A DNA stretch of 64,000 nucleotides from Caballeronia terrestris (GTDB taxonomy: Bacteria > Pseudomonadota > Gammaproteobacteria > Burkholderiales > Burkholderiaceae). The position numbers were made by a program, and so were the translations under genes. The DNA lies in NCBI RefSeq assembly GCF_001544515.1, contig NZ_FCOL02000026.1, positions 22,169-86,168 on the forward strand, written 5' to 3'. The notes beneath the pieces were generated by a model that saw only the letters and a program-made list of their open reading frames with translations, searched no databases and was not told the origin of the DNA. Of this stretch, positions 27,281 through 36,587 are shown piece by piece (position 1 is the stretch's first letter; every line of letters begins with the position of its first letter).

Positions 27281-28180
27281 ATGTCTTTGACCATCAACGT
27301 GCTTCTGAAGCCTCATCAACACGACGTCGGCGGGCTCACGGTGCGGCGCGTGCTGCCGGCGCTCGCCGTGCGGACCGTCGGTCCGTTCATCTTTTTCGAC
27401 CACATCGGACCCGCAACGCTCGTGCCCGGCGCGGGCCTAGACGTGCGTCCGCACCCGCACATCGGCTTGGCAACCGTCACCTATCTCTTCGACGGCGCGA
27501 TCATGCATCGCGACAGCGTCGGCTCCGTGCAGAAAATCGTCCCCGGCGACGTCAACTGGATGACTGCCGGCCGCGGCATCGTCCATTCGGAGCGCACGCC
27601 CGATAAGGAGCGCGCGTCCGGCCAGTCGATGCACGGCATCCAGACGTGGGTCGCGCTGCCCGTCGCCGACGAGGAGGTCGAGCCGTCGTTCGAGCATCAT
27701 CCGGGCGCGACGCTGCCGCAGATCGAACGCGACGGCGTCACGCTGCGCGTGATCGCCGGCAGCGCGTTCGGCGAGACGGCGCCGACCACCACGTTCTGCC
27801 CGACGCTCTATGTCGCCGCGCATTTCGGCGCCGACGCGGAAATCACGCTCGACACCGAGCACGAGGAGCGCGGCGTGTATCTCGTCGAAGGCGATCTGAC
27901 GATCGACGGCGTGCCGCTTCCCGGCCAGCAGATGGCGGTGCTGACGCCGGGCGTCGCGGCGACGCTCGCGAGCGCGAACGGCGCGATCGCGATGCTGCTC
28001 GGCGGCGCGGCGCTCGACGGGAAACGCTTCATCGAATGGAATTTCGTGTCGAGTTCGCGGGAGAAGATCGAGGCGGCGAGGCTCGCGTGGAGCGAGCAGC
28101 GCATGGGCCATGTGCCCGGCGAAACCGAATTCATCCCGCTGCCGCCGCCGCGCCGCGAGGACAAGGCGCCAGAGGCGTAG
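27281..28180 (+). CDS. Pirin family protein (bicupin)
   Basis: 299 residues. The N-terminal cupin has the metal-binding set of pirins: VRPHPHIGLATVTYLFDG, MHRDSVG, GRGIVHSERTP. The C-terminal cupin (residues ~175-270) is less conserved. Some bacterial pirins act as quercetin 2,3-dioxygenases and others as regulators; the sequence does not decide. It is 88 bases upstream of the thioredoxin-like gene on the same strand, but that gene has its own AAGGAG site. Confidence 0.9.
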   Translation: MSLTINVLLKPHQHDVGGLTVRRVLPALAVRTVGPFIFFDHIGPATLVPGAGLDVRPHPHIGLATVTYLFDGAIMHRDSVGSVQKIVPGDVNWMTAGRGIVHSERTPDKERASGQSMHGIQTWVALPVADEEVEPSFEHHPGATLPQIERDGVTLRVIAGSAFGETAPTTTFCPTLYVAAHFGADAEITLDTEHEERGVYLVEGDLTIDGVPLPGQQMAVLTPGVAATLASANGAIAMLLGGAALDGKRFIEWNFVSSSREKIEAARLAWSEQRMGHVPGETEFIPLPPPRREDKAPEA

Positions 28181-28268
28181 CCCGGGCGCGAGGGCATGAA
28201 TATTGAGAAACGCGTGACACGCCCCCACATAGGCGTGAATCAATGCGCCAAGGATCAAGGAGAACATC

Positions 28269-29117
28269 ATGGATACGACCATCGCCACCTTTGAGAACGA
28301 CGTCATCAACGCATCGATGCTCGCGCCGGTGCTTGTCGATTTCTGGGCCCCGTGGTGCGGCCCGTGCAAGACGCTCGGCCCGATGCTAGAGCGGCTGGAG
28401 GCCGAAGCCGCAGGCAAGTGGAAGCTCGTGAAGGTGAATGTCGATGAAAATCAGGAACTTGCGCAGCACTTTCAGGTGCGCAGCATTCCGCATGTGATCG
28501 CGTTCGCGGACGGCCAGGCCGTCGATCAGTTCATCGGTGTGCTGTCGGAAGGCCAGTTGCGCGAGTTCCTCGACAAGCTCGTCCCCGACGGCGCCGACGC
28601 CGAGCGCCGCGCCGCGCATGCCGCGTGGGAAGCGGGCAACAAGGCCGAGGCGATCGATCTGCTCAAGACCGCGCTCGCGATCGACCCCGGTTTCGACGAA
28701 GCGCGGCTCGACCTGATCGGCTGGCTCCTGGCGGAACAGCGCATCGACGAGGCGCGCGAGGAAGACAAGCTGCTGTCGCCGAAGACGACGCAGGGCATCG
28801 ACGCGCGCTACAACGCGCTGAAAACCGAGCTCGACGCCGCCGATGCCGCCGCCGACCTCCCTCCCGCCGACGCGCTGATCGACGCGGTCAACCAGAAGCC
28901 CGACGATCTCGAAGCGCGTTTCGCGCTGGCCAACCGGCTGATCGCCGGGCGCGACTACGCGGGCGCGCTGGAGCATCTGCTGGCGATCGTCGTGCGCGAC
29001 CGCAGCTTCATGGACGACGTCGGCCGCAAAACGATGCTGTCAGTTTTCGAACTGGCCGCGCATCAGCCGGAAGTGGTTTCGCAATGGCGACGGAAATTGA
29101 GTGCGGCGATGAATTAA
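28269..29117 (+). CDS. cnoX: Thioredoxin-like co-chaperone, CnoX/YbbN type
   Basis: 282 residues: thioredoxin fold at ~1-110 and tetratricopeptide helices at ~120-280. The active site is complete, WAPWCGPCKTL, unlike E. coli CnoX, which lacks the first cysteine of the CxxC. CnoX-type proteins hold unfolded proteins and hand them to GroEL; the CGPC form may also keep oxidoreductase activity, which is my inference. Cytosolic, no signal peptide. A strong bidirectional terminator follows. Confidence 0.9.
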   Translation: MDTTIATFENDVINASMLAPVLVDFWAPWCGPCKTLGPMLERLEAEAAGKWKLVKVNVDENQELAQHFQVRSIPHVIAFADGQAVDQFIGVLSEGQLREFLDKLVPDGADAERRAAHAAWEAGNKAEAIDLLKTALAIDPGFDEARLDLIGWLLAEQRIDEAREEDKLLSPKTTQGIDARYNALKTELDAADAAADLPPADALIDAVNQKPDDLEARFALANRLIAGRDYAGALEHLLAIVVRDRSFMDDVGRKTMLSVFELAAHQPEVVSQWRRKLSAAMN

Positions 29118-29157
29118 CAGTCGCCTTTCAAATCGATTAATCGATGCTTTTAGAATT

Positions 29158-29193
29158 AAAAACGGCCGGCTTTAAAAAGCCGGCCGTTTTTTT
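29158..29193. terminator. Bidirectional terminator cnoX / tcdA
   Basis: AAACGGCCGGCTTT and AAAGCCGGCCGTTT form a 14-bp perfect stem flanked by A and T runs, between convergent genes. Confidence 0.88.
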
Positions 29194-29206
29194 GGAAGCG
29201 ATTTCT

Positions 29207-30070
29207 TTAAGCCTTTTTCGCCAGATCGCGTAAAACGTACGCGACCGCGGCAAATCCGAAAGCCGCCGTCACGCACACACTCGATCCAAAACCCGCGCAG
29301 TTCAGTCCGACCGGTCCCGCGTAGCCCGGCGCCGTCTCCAGATGCTCGGCCTCCTCGCTGATATCGCAGGCCGGCGCTTCCGGGTAGATCAGAGGCTCAT
29401 CCGAATACACGGCGCTCACCTTGAACTTCGACTTCGGCCCGCGCGGAAAGCCGTGCACCTTGCGCAACTGGCCGCGCACCTTCGAGAGCAGCGGGTCCTG
29501 GATCGTCTGCGCGAGATCGTCGATGCGAATGCGCGTCGGGTCGAGCTGGCCGCCCGCGCCTCCCACCGTGATCAGCGGCTGGCGCCGCTCCACGCACCAC
29601 GCGATCAGCGCGGTCTTGGTGCGCACGCTGTCGATCGCGTCGATCACGTAGTCGAAGCCGCCGCCAAGCACCGCGTCGAAGTTCGCCGGCTCCACGAAAT
29701 CCTCGACCTGACGCACTTCGCACGCCGGATCGATCAGGCGGATGCGCTCGGCCATCGCGTCGACTTTGGCCTTTCCGTAGTTGCCGTCGAGCGCGTGGAT
29801 CTGCCGGTTCGTGTTGCTCTCCGCGACGTTGTCGAGGTCGATCAGCGTGATCGCGCCGACTGCGCTGCGCGCCAGCGCCTCGGCCGCCCACGAGCCCACG
29901 CCGCCGATGCCGATCACCGCGACGTGCGCACGTTCGAACGCGGCGAGCGCGGGTGCGCCATACAGCCGCGCGACGCCGCCGAAGCGCCGCGCGCGATCGG
30001 CTTCTGCGTCTCTGTGTCGAGCAGACTCGGGCGATGCGGAGTTAATATTGGAATCAGATGTGGCGGTCAT
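29207..30070 (-). CDS. tcdA: tRNA threonylcarbamoyladenosine dehydratase
   Basis: 287 residues. TcdA (CsdL) is an E1-like enzyme that cyclises t6A to ct6A on tRNA. The ATP-binding Rossmann motif is GIGGVGSWAAEALARSAVG, with ITLIDLDNVAESNTNRQ and FDYVIDAIDS; a hydrophobic C-terminal helix (FGFAAVAYVLRDLA) may anchor it to the membrane, as in E. coli. The first ~30 residues are variable. Together with tsaE in this window it belongs to the t6A branch. Confidence 0.93.
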   Translation of the reverse strand: MTATSDSNINSASPESARHRDAEADRARRFGGVARLYGAPALAAFERAHVAVIGIGGVGSWAAEALARSAVGAITLIDLDNVAESNTNRQIHALDGNYGKAKVDAMAERIRLIDPACEVRQVEDFVEPANFDAVLGGGFDYVIDAIDSVRTKTALIAWCVERRQPLITVGGAGGQLDPTRIRIDDLAQTIQDPLLSKVRGQLRKVHGFPRGPKSKFKVSAVYSDEPLIYPEAPACDISEEAEHLETAPGYAGPVGLNCAGFGSSVCVTAAFGFAAVAYVLRDLAKKA

Positions 30071-30293
30071 AGTGCTCGAAGATGGAAACGCGTTCCTGAA
30101 ACATACTTGAACGAACGATGCTCAATGACAACGATAGCGAGCATTGTCTGCAGGATTTCATTGGATTGCGTATTCTGCCTTATCGGTCAATTATCGTTCG
30201 ATGCGCGGGCGATCATGAAACCGTGACCCTGATCAAAAGCACGAACGACTGCCCTTGGATATACTGGTGCGACTGTAGCGTTCGCTTAAAAAA

Positions 30294-30935
30294 ATGACGA
30301 CTCTCGCCGATCTCCGTAAGAGTTATACCCTCGGCTCGCTCGACGTAGCCGATGTCGATTCGAACCCGGTTCGCCAGTTCGAAACGTGGTTCGCGCAAGC
30401 GCTCGATGCGAAGCTGCCCGAACCGAATGCCATGACGCTCGCCACCGTCGATACGCGCGGCCGCCCCTCGGCGCGCATCGTCCTGATCAAGGGCGCCGAC
30501 GAACGCGGGTTCGTCTTCTTCACCAATTACGAGAGCCGCAAGGGTCGCGAACTCGCCGACAATCCTGCTGCGAGCCTGCTGTTTCACTGGATCGAACTCG
30601 AACGCCAGGTGCGTATCGAGGGCTCCGTCGTCAAGACGAGCGCCGAAGAGAGCGACGCGTACTACGTGTCGCGGCCGCTCGGATCGCGCATCGGCGCGTG
30701 GGCGTCGGAGCAGAGTCAGGTGCTTGAAAGCCGCGCGGCGCTCGAAGCCCGCGAGCGCGAACTGATCGCGCAATACGGCGACCACCCGCCGCGCCCCCCG
30801 CACTGGGGCGGCTACCGGCTCGTACCTGACACCATCGAATTCTGGCAAGGCCGTCCTTCACGGCTGCACGACCGTATCGTGTACACGCGCGAAAGCGCGG
30901 GCGGCGAATGGAGCATCGTCCGGCTCGCGCCTTGA
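30294..30935 (+). CDS. pdxH: Pyridoxamine 5'-phosphate oxidase
   Basis: 213 residues. PdxH uses FMN and O2 to make pyridoxal 5'-phosphate. The N-terminus (LADLRKSYTLGSLD), the FMN-binding blocks RIVLIKGADERGFVFFTNYESRKG and SYxS-like VSRPLGSRIGAWASEQSQ, and the C-terminal signature (FWQGRPSRLHDRIVYTR) are all intact. It has its own 220-base divergent region with tcdA. PLP-dependent genes (kynU, glyA) occur in the window, but no operon link exists. Confidence 0.96.
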   Translation: MTTLADLRKSYTLGSLDVADVDSNPVRQFETWFAQALDAKLPEPNAMTLATVDTRGRPSARIVLIKGADERGFVFFTNYESRKGRELADNPAASLLFHWIELERQVRIEGSVVKTSAEESDAYYVSRPLGSRIGAWASEQSQVLESRAALEARERELIAQYGDHPPRPPHWGGYRLVPDTIEFWQGRPSRLHDRIVYTRESAGGEWSIVRLAP

Positions 30936-31108
30936 CGACGCTTTGCCCCGCGTAGAACGCGGACCATGAAGTGGCATGCGCGCGCCGGCCTCGGGCGGTT
31001 GGAGCGCGCGTGTCCGGTTGACCACATGGAGCGTGTGAAAGCAGCGCCGCAGGACGAACATGAAATGCGAGCCTTCCCTTAATTTCATCTAAGCGCGGAG
31101 AAACAAGC

Positions 31109-32323
31109 ATGTTCTGGGAGAAGAAGCTGACGCAGTGGGTGCAGGACGTTCGGGACCGGGCGAACCTTCCGGCGCGTCTTGTGCTGTGGGACGGCCAGCA
31201 GCACGACTTCGGCATTTTCGCCGCGCCGCAAGTCACGCTGCACGTGAGAAGCGCGACCGCGCTGCCCTATCTGCTGGAACCCAGTCTCGACAACCTCGGT
31301 GAGGCCTACATCAAGGGCAAGATCGACATCGAAGGCAAGCTGTCGGACATCATCAACATCGGTTATTCGCTCGCCAAGAGCACCGTCACCAACGCGAGCA
31401 AGCTCGCCCGCGTGCGACGCTACTTCCACCACTCGAAGGCGTCGGACAGGAAGGCAATCCAGTATCACTACGACGTGTCCAACGAGTTCTACGAGTTGTG
31501 GCTCGACCGGAACATGCTCTATTCATGCGCGTATTTCGAAAACGGCGACGAAGACCTCGACACCGCGCAGCTCAAGAAAATCGACCACATTCTCACGAAG
31601 ATCCAGTTGCAGCCGGGCCAGCGCCTGCTTGATATCGGCTGCGGCTGGGGCGCGCTCGTGATCCGCGCGGCGCAGAAGTTCGGTGCGAAGTGCGTCGGCG
31701 TGACGCTCTCCCAAAACCAGTTCGATCTCGCGACCCGACGCGTGATGGACGCCGGCCTCGAAGGCCAGGTCGAGATCCGCCTGCAGGATTATCGCGACGT
31801 CGACGGCACGTTCGACCGCATCACGAGCGTCGGTATGTTCGAGCACGTCGGGCGCAAGAATCTGCCGGTGTACTTCGGCAAGATCCGCGATCTGCTGACC
31901 GACGACGGCATCGCGATGAACCACGGCATCACGTCCACCGATGCCGACAGCGGCGAAACCGCTTACGGCGCCGGCGAATTCATCGACCGCTACGTGTTTC
32001 CGGACGGCGAACTGCCGCACATCGGCCTTGCACTCGAATCGCTGCAGCGCGGGGGGCTGGAAGCGGTCGACGTCGAGAGCTTGCGGCGGCATTACGCACG
32101 CACGCTCGGCTGCTGGGCGGAGCGTTTCGAGGCGAACGCGGGCGAAGCGAAGCAACTCGTCGACGATGAAAAATTCCGAATCTGGCGGGTGTATCTCGCG
32201 GGCTGCGCATATGCGTTCGAGAACGACGACGTATCGATCTACCAGATCGTGTGTCGAAAGGCGGGACGCAGCGCGCAGACGCTGCCGTGGTCGCGCCGCT
32301 ATATGTACGAGAAGGCGCTCTGA
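31109..32323 (+). CDS. cfa: Cyclopropane-fatty-acyl-phospholipid synthase
   Basis: 404 residues. It transfers methylene from S-adenosylmethionine to double bonds of membrane acyl chains, usually on entry to stationary phase. The SAM motif is RLLDIGCGWGALVIRAA; QYHYDVSNEFYELWLDRNMLYSCAYF and MFEHVGRKNLPVYF are typical, as is the catalytic cysteine block near the C-terminus (YLAGCAYAF). A GGAG site precedes the ATG. The gene appears to overlap the next one by 73 bases. Confidence 0.95.
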   Translation: MFWEKKLTQWVQDVRDRANLPARLVLWDGQQHDFGIFAAPQVTLHVRSATALPYLLEPSLDNLGEAYIKGKIDIEGKLSDIINIGYSLAKSTVTNASKLARVRRYFHHSKASDRKAIQYHYDVSNEFYELWLDRNMLYSCAYFENGDEDLDTAQLKKIDHILTKIQLQPGQRLLDIGCGWGALVIRAAQKFGAKCVGVTLSQNQFDLATRRVMDAGLEGQVEIRLQDYRDVDGTFDRITSVGMFEHVGRKNLPVYFGKIRDLLTDDGIAMNHGITSTDADSGETAYGAGEFIDRYVFPDGELPHIGLALESLQRGGLEAVDVESLRRHYARTLGCWAERFEANAGEAKQLVDDEKFRIWRVYLAGCAYAFENDDVSIYQIVCRKAGRSAQTLPWSRRYMYEKAL

Positions 32324-33357
32324 ACGCGACGGTTCCAGGGCTTTTCCCCGACGATGACGACCTGTTCGGCGCGTCTGCATTGCCTTCGCCGAAAAACCCG
32401 CGCGGCGTGCTGCCCGCGCCCGTCGCGCCCGAACTCGCCGCCCTCGCGCAACGCCTGCCCGCCGCCGTTCATCTCGGGACATCGACGTGGTCGTTTCCGG
32501 GGTGGCGCGGCATCGTCTACGGCGACGATTATCCGAACGCCAAACTCTCCCGCGACGGCCTGAACGCCTACGGCGCGCATCCGCTGTTGCGCAGCGTCTC
32601 GATCGACCGCTCGTTCTACGCGCCGCTCCCGCTCGCCGACTACGCGCGCTACGCGGCACAGGTGCCCGCGCATTTCCGCTTCATCGTGAAGGCGCCGGCC
32701 ACCGTGACGGATGCCGTCGTGCGCGGCGAGCGCGGCATTCCGGCCGGTGACAACCCGGCGTTCCTGAACGCGCGGATCGCCATCGACGAATTCGTGCGGC
32801 CGTGCATCGACGGCCTCGGCGCGAAAGCGGGCGCGCTCGTATTCCAGTTCTCGCCGCTGCCGGACGCTCTGATCGTCGAGCCGTCGAGGTTCATCGACCG
32901 GCTCGCGGAATTCCTGCGCGCGCTGCCGCCGCTCGAAGGCGAAACCTGCTACGCGGTCGAATTGCGCGACGCCGTGATGCTCACGCCGCGCTTCATCCGC
33001 GTGCTGCGTGATGCGAAAGTGCGCTACTGCATCGGTGTGCATGCGCGGATGCCGGCGATCGAACGGCAGGCGAAGGCGCTCGCGCTGCTGGACGAAAACG
33101 GCCTCGGACCACTGATCGTGCGCTGGAGCCTGCACAGCGGCTTCAAGTACGAGCAGGCGAAGGCGAAGTACGAGCCCTTCGACAAACTCGTCGACGAAGA
33201 TCCCGACACGCGGCAAGCGCTGGCCGAACTGGCCGCGCGCTACGTGTTCGCGGGTCAGCCGGTGGTGATCGCGGTGAACAACAAGGCGGAAGGCTCGGCG
33301 CCGCTCACCTGCTTCGAACTCGCGCGCGAGATCGCGGCGGCGTGCGAGCGGAACTGA
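32251..33357 (+). CDS. DUF72 domain-containing protein
   Basis: 368 residues from 32251. The first ~60 residues are variable; from VHLGTSTWSFPGWRGIVY onward the DUF72 (TIM-barrel, YecE-like) domain is clear, with YARYAAQVPAHFRFIVKAPATVTD, KAGALVFQFSP and CYAVELRD. The family may be nuclease-related, but no activity is established. The start is uncertain: this frame has no other ATG before the domain, and the ATG used lies 73 bases inside cfa. A GTG at 32287 would shorten the overlap. Probably co-transcribed with cfa. Confidence 0.85.
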   Translation: MSKGGTQRADAAVVAPLYVREGALNATVPGLFPDDDDLFGASALPSPKNPRGVLPAPVAPELAALAQRLPAAVHLGTSTWSFPGWRGIVYGDDYPNAKLSRDGLNAYGAHPLLRSVSIDRSFYAPLPLADYARYAAQVPAHFRFIVKAPATVTDAVVRGERGIPAGDNPAFLNARIAIDEFVRPCIDGLGAKAGALVFQFSPLPDALIVEPSRFIDRLAEFLRALPPLEGETCYAVELRDAVMLTPRFIRVLRDAKVRYCIGVHARMPAIERQAKALALLDENGLGPLIVRWSLHSGFKYEQAKAKYEPFDKLVDEDPDTRQALAELAARYVFAGQPVVIAVNNKAEGSAPLTCFELAREIAAACERN

Positions 33358-33522
33358 AAACTGCGCCGTTTTTCGTTACATCGACTCGGGCAAGAGCGAA
33401 CTTTAATGAGACGATTCCGCTAGAATCGAAACAATTCGCCCATTTTTAAATGACTTCAGCACAGTCCTTCCGACTCATGCGCGACGCGCGGCCGGTCCGG
33501 TAGCACACGACACACTCGCCCG

Positions 33523-34035
33523 ATGAAACGCGCCAAATTCCCGAATTTCGATCCTGCCGCCTTTCGCGGCGCGTTGAGCCAGTTCGCTACCGGCGTGACC
33601 GTCATCACGACGCGCGCGGCGTCCGGCCAGTTGATCGGCATCACTGCCAGTTCCTTCAATTCGGTCTCGCTCAATCCGCCGCTCGTCTTGTGGAGCCTCG
33701 CGACCAAATCGGCGTCCATGCCGGTGTTTCAGGCGAACAGCCACTACGTGGTGAACGTGCTGGCGGCGTCGCAGATCGACTTGTGCAAGCGCTTCGCGAC
33801 GGTCAAGGGCGACCGCTTTGCCGGCGTTTCGCACGCAGCGGGCGACACCGGCATGCCCGTGCTCGACGGCGCCCTCGCGTGGTTCGAATGCCACAACCGC
33901 AGCCGCTATCAGGAAGGCGACCACGTGATTTTCGTCGGCGAGGTGGAGCGCTGCGGCGTGCACGAGGACGCCGCTAGCATCGCGCCGCTCGTGTTTCACT
34001 CGGGCGCGTTCCACACGCTGCGATCGGTCGAATAA
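33523..34035 (+). CDS. Flavin reductase family protein
   Basis: 170 residues with the FMN-binding split-barrel of HpaC-like flavin reductases: FRGALSQFATGVTVITTRA, GITASSFNSVSLNPPLVLWSL, HYVVNVLAASQ and FECHNRSRYQEGDHVIFVGEV. These enzymes supply reduced flavin to a two-component monooxygenase, or act alone; no monooxygenase partner is adjacent. It is convergent with the Lrp-type gene, with no gap between stop codons. Confidence 0.88.
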   Translation: MKRAKFPNFDPAAFRGALSQFATGVTVITTRAASGQLIGITASSFNSVSLNPPLVLWSLATKSASMPVFQANSHYVVNVLAASQIDLCKRFATVKGDRFAGVSHAAGDTGMPVLDGALAWFECHNRSRYQEGDHVIFVGEVERCGVHEDAASIAPLVFHSGAFHTLRSVE

Positions 34036-34527
34036 CTACGGACGCGGCTGTTCGATCAACGCAACGGGCACGCCGCCTTCGTCCTTCATCGTTTGCAGGA
34101 CAATGTTCGAGCGGATGTCGATCACGCCCGGCGCCTTGTACAGCTTGCTCAGGATGAAATCCGAATAGTGCTTGAGGTTGTGCGCGAGCACGCGCAGCAC
34201 GTAATGCGTGTCGCCCGTCACGACGAACGCGCTCACCACCTCCGGCCACTCCCGCACCGCCGACGCGAACGTCTCGTGCCAGTTTTCCTGGTCGTTGCGC
34301 ATCGACACGTGGACGAACGCCTCCAGTTCGATGCCGAGCCGCTCGCGATCCAGACACGCGCGATAGCTCGCGATCACCCCCTCTTCTTCCAGCAGCCGCA
34401 TCCGTCGCAGACACGCGGACGGCGAGAGCGAGATGCGCTCCGCCAGATCCAGGTTGCTGATCCTTCCGTCTTCCTGCAGCACAGACAAAATACGGCAATC
34501 CGTTGCATCGAGCGTGAACCCAGTCAT
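34036..34527 (-). CDS. kynR: Lrp/AsnC family regulator, probable KynR
   Basis: 163 residues: an N-terminal winged helix (LDATDCRILSVLQEDGRISNLDLAERISLSPSACLRRMRLLEEEGVI) and a C-terminal ligand-binding domain (VVSAFVVTGDTHYVLRV). It is divergent from kynB, the position of KynR in Pseudomonas and Burkholderia, which activates kyn genes when kynurenine is present. The function is inferred from family and position, not from a recognised binding site. Confidence 0.85.
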   Translation of the reverse strand: MTGFTLDATDCRILSVLQEDGRISNLDLAERISLSPSACLRRMRLLEEEGVIASYRACLDRERLGIELEAFVHVSMRNDQENWHETFASAVREWPEVVSAFVVTGDTHYVLRVLAHNLKHYSDFILSKLYKAPGVIDIRSNIVLQTMKDEGGVPVALIEQPRP

Positions 34528-34662
34528 TTTTTAGTCTCCCTGGCCCGTTTCATCGAATTATGTTCTAAGACGCGCGGTTTTGGGTGGTTATTTCGCAAGC
34601 ACTTTTCAGGGCATGGCGACTATGATTTGACGCATGTCCACACTTTCCGCCAAGCCCCGCCA

Positions 34663-35292
34663 ATGACACCTCTCTGGGACATTTCCCCTCCGATTCGCCC
34701 CGAAACGCCGGTCTGGCCGGGCGACACGCCGGTCGGCATCGAGCGCGTGTGGCGCATGGAAGCGGGTTCGCCCGTGAACGTCGCGCGGCTGACGCTCTCG
34801 CCGCACACCGGCGCGCATGCCGACGCCCCGCTGCATTACGACGCCGACGGCGCGGCGATCGGCGAAGTCGCGCTCGACACCTATATCGGCCGATGCCGCG
34901 TGATTCACTGCATCGGGGCGAAACCGGTCGTGACGCCCGATCAAATCGCCGATTTTCTCGCCGACGCCCCGCCGCGCGTGCTCCTGCGCACCTATGCGCA
35001 GGCGGCGCTCGACGCCTGGGACCCCGATTTTTGCGCCGTCGCGCCGGAAACCGTCGATTTGCTGGCGGCGAGCGGCGTGCGGCTGATCGGCATCGATACG
35101 CCGTCGCTCGATCCGCAGGAATCGAAGACGATGGCCGCTCACCAGCGTATCCGCGAGCATCGGATGGCGATTCTCGAAGGCCTGGTGCTCGATGCCATCG
35201 CGCCGGGCGACTACGAACTGATCGCGCTGCCGCTGAAATTCGCCACGCTCGACGCGAGCCCCGTGCGCGCGGTCCTGCGTCCACTTTCCTGA
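34663..35292 (+). CDS. kynB: Arylformamidase (kynurenine formamidase)
   Basis: 209 residues from the ATG at 34663 (MTPLWDISPPI). KynB hydrolyses N-formylkynurenine to kynurenine and formate, step two of tryptophan degradation. The metal-binding HTGAHADAPLHY motif is intact, as is IGIDTPSLDPQ. The frame is open far upstream but without conservation. No clear Shine-Dalgarno precedes the start; a 10-codon frame (34634-34666) ends across it as ATGA, so translation may be coupled to that leader. First gene of kynB-kynU-kynA. Confidence 0.95.
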   Translation: MTPLWDISPPIRPETPVWPGDTPVGIERVWRMEAGSPVNVARLTLSPHTGAHADAPLHYDADGAAIGEVALDTYIGRCRVIHCIGAKPVVTPDQIADFLADAPPRVLLRTYAQAALDAWDPDFCAVAPETVDLLAASGVRLIGIDTPSLDPQESKTMAAHQRIREHRMAILEGLVLDAIAPGDYELIALPLKFATLDASPVRAVLRPLS

Positions 35293-35323
35293 TTTTCTTT
35301 AGTGCAATCAACCGGATATCAAG

Positions 35324-36574
35324 ATGAACCATCGTGACGATGCAGCGGCGCTCGACGGCGACGACCCGCTTCGCGCCCTGCGCGACCAGTTCGCGCTCGG
35401 CCGGGACGTGATCTACCTCGACGGCAACTCGCTCGGCGTGCCGCCGAAAGCCGCCGCCGCGCGCGCCGCCGCCGTGATCGCCGACGAATGGGGCGACGGC
35501 CTGATCCGAAGCTGGAACACGGCCGGCTGGTTCGCGCTGCCAAAGCGCCTCGGCAACAAGCTCGCGCCGCTGATCGGTGCGAGCGCGGACGAAGTCGTCG
35601 TCACCGATACGATTTCGAGCAACCTCTTCAAGCTGCTGTCGGCGGCGTTGCGGCTCGCCAACGAACACGATCCGAAACGCCGCGTGATCGTCTCCGAGCG
35701 CTCGAATTTCCCGACCGATCTCTACATCGCGCAGGGTTTGATCGAGCAACTGGACCGCGGCTACGAGCTGCGCCTCGTCGACGATCCCGCCGAACTCGCC
35801 ACCGCGATCGACGAAAACACCGCGATCGCGATGATCACGCACGTCAACTACCGCACCGGCTACATGCACGACATGGCGGCCGTCACGCAACTGATCCACC
35901 GCGCGGGCGCGCTCGCCGTGTGGGACCTGGCGCACTCGGCGGGTGCGGTGCCGGTCGACCTGAACGGCGTCGGCGCGGATTACGCGGTTGGATGCACGTA
36001 CAAGTATCTGAACGGCGGGCCGGGTTCGCCCGCGTTCGTCTGGGTGCCGAAGCGCCATCAGAACGCGTTTTCGCAGCCGCTTTCGGGCTGGTGGGGCCAC
36101 AAGAAGCCTTTTGAGATGAGCCCGTCCTACCGTCCGGACGATGGCATCGGACGCTTCCTGTGCGGCACGCAGCCGGTGATCTCGATGGCGCTCGTCGAAT
36201 GCGGGCTCGACGTCTTCCTTCAAACCGACATGGCGACGCTGCGGCGCAAGTCGCTCGCTCTGAGCGATCTGTTCATCAAGCTCGTGGAAGAACGCTGCGG
36301 CAAGTTTCCGCTCACGCTCGTCACGCCGCGCGAGCACGGCCAGCGCGGCTCGCAGGCGAGTTTCGAGCATCCGAACGGCTATGAGGTCATGCAGGCGCTG
36401 ATCGCGCGCGGCGTGATCGGCGATTATCGCGAGCCGCGCGTGCTGCGGTTCGGCTTCACGCCGCTCTACACGCGATTCGTCGATGTCTGGGACGCGGTCG
36501 AAGTCCTGCGCGACGTGCTCGAAACCGAGGCGTGGCGCGCGCCTGAATTCGCCGAACGCGGCGCCGTGACCTGA
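35324..36574 (+). CDS. kynU: Kynureninase
   Basis: 416 residues. The PLP enzyme cleaves kynurenine to anthranilate and alanine. VIYLDGNSLGVPPKAA opens the fold, WDLAHSAGAVPVDLNG holds the cofactor-stacking aspartate, and CTYKYLNGGPGSPAFVWV the PLP lysine. It lies 31 bases after kynB and 13 bases before kynA, in one operon. With kynB and kynA it takes tryptophan to anthranilate. Confidence 0.96.
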   Translation: MNHRDDAAALDGDDPLRALRDQFALGRDVIYLDGNSLGVPPKAAAARAAAVIADEWGDGLIRSWNTAGWFALPKRLGNKLAPLIGASADEVVVTDTISSNLFKLLSAALRLANEHDPKRRVIVSERSNFPTDLYIAQGLIEQLDRGYELRLVDDPAELATAIDENTAIAMITHVNYRTGYMHDMAAVTQLIHRAGALAVWDLAHSAGAVPVDLNGVGADYAVGCTYKYLNGGPGSPAFVWVPKRHQNAFSQPLSGWWGHKKPFEMSPSYRPDDGIGRFLCGTQPVISMALVECGLDVFLQTDMATLRRKSLALSDLFIKLVEERCGKFPLTLVTPREHGQRGSQASFEHPNGYEVMQALIARGVIGDYREPRVLRFGFTPLYTRFVDVWDAVEVLRDVLETEAWRAPEFAERGAVT

Positions 36575-36587
36575 GAGGTATCGAAAA

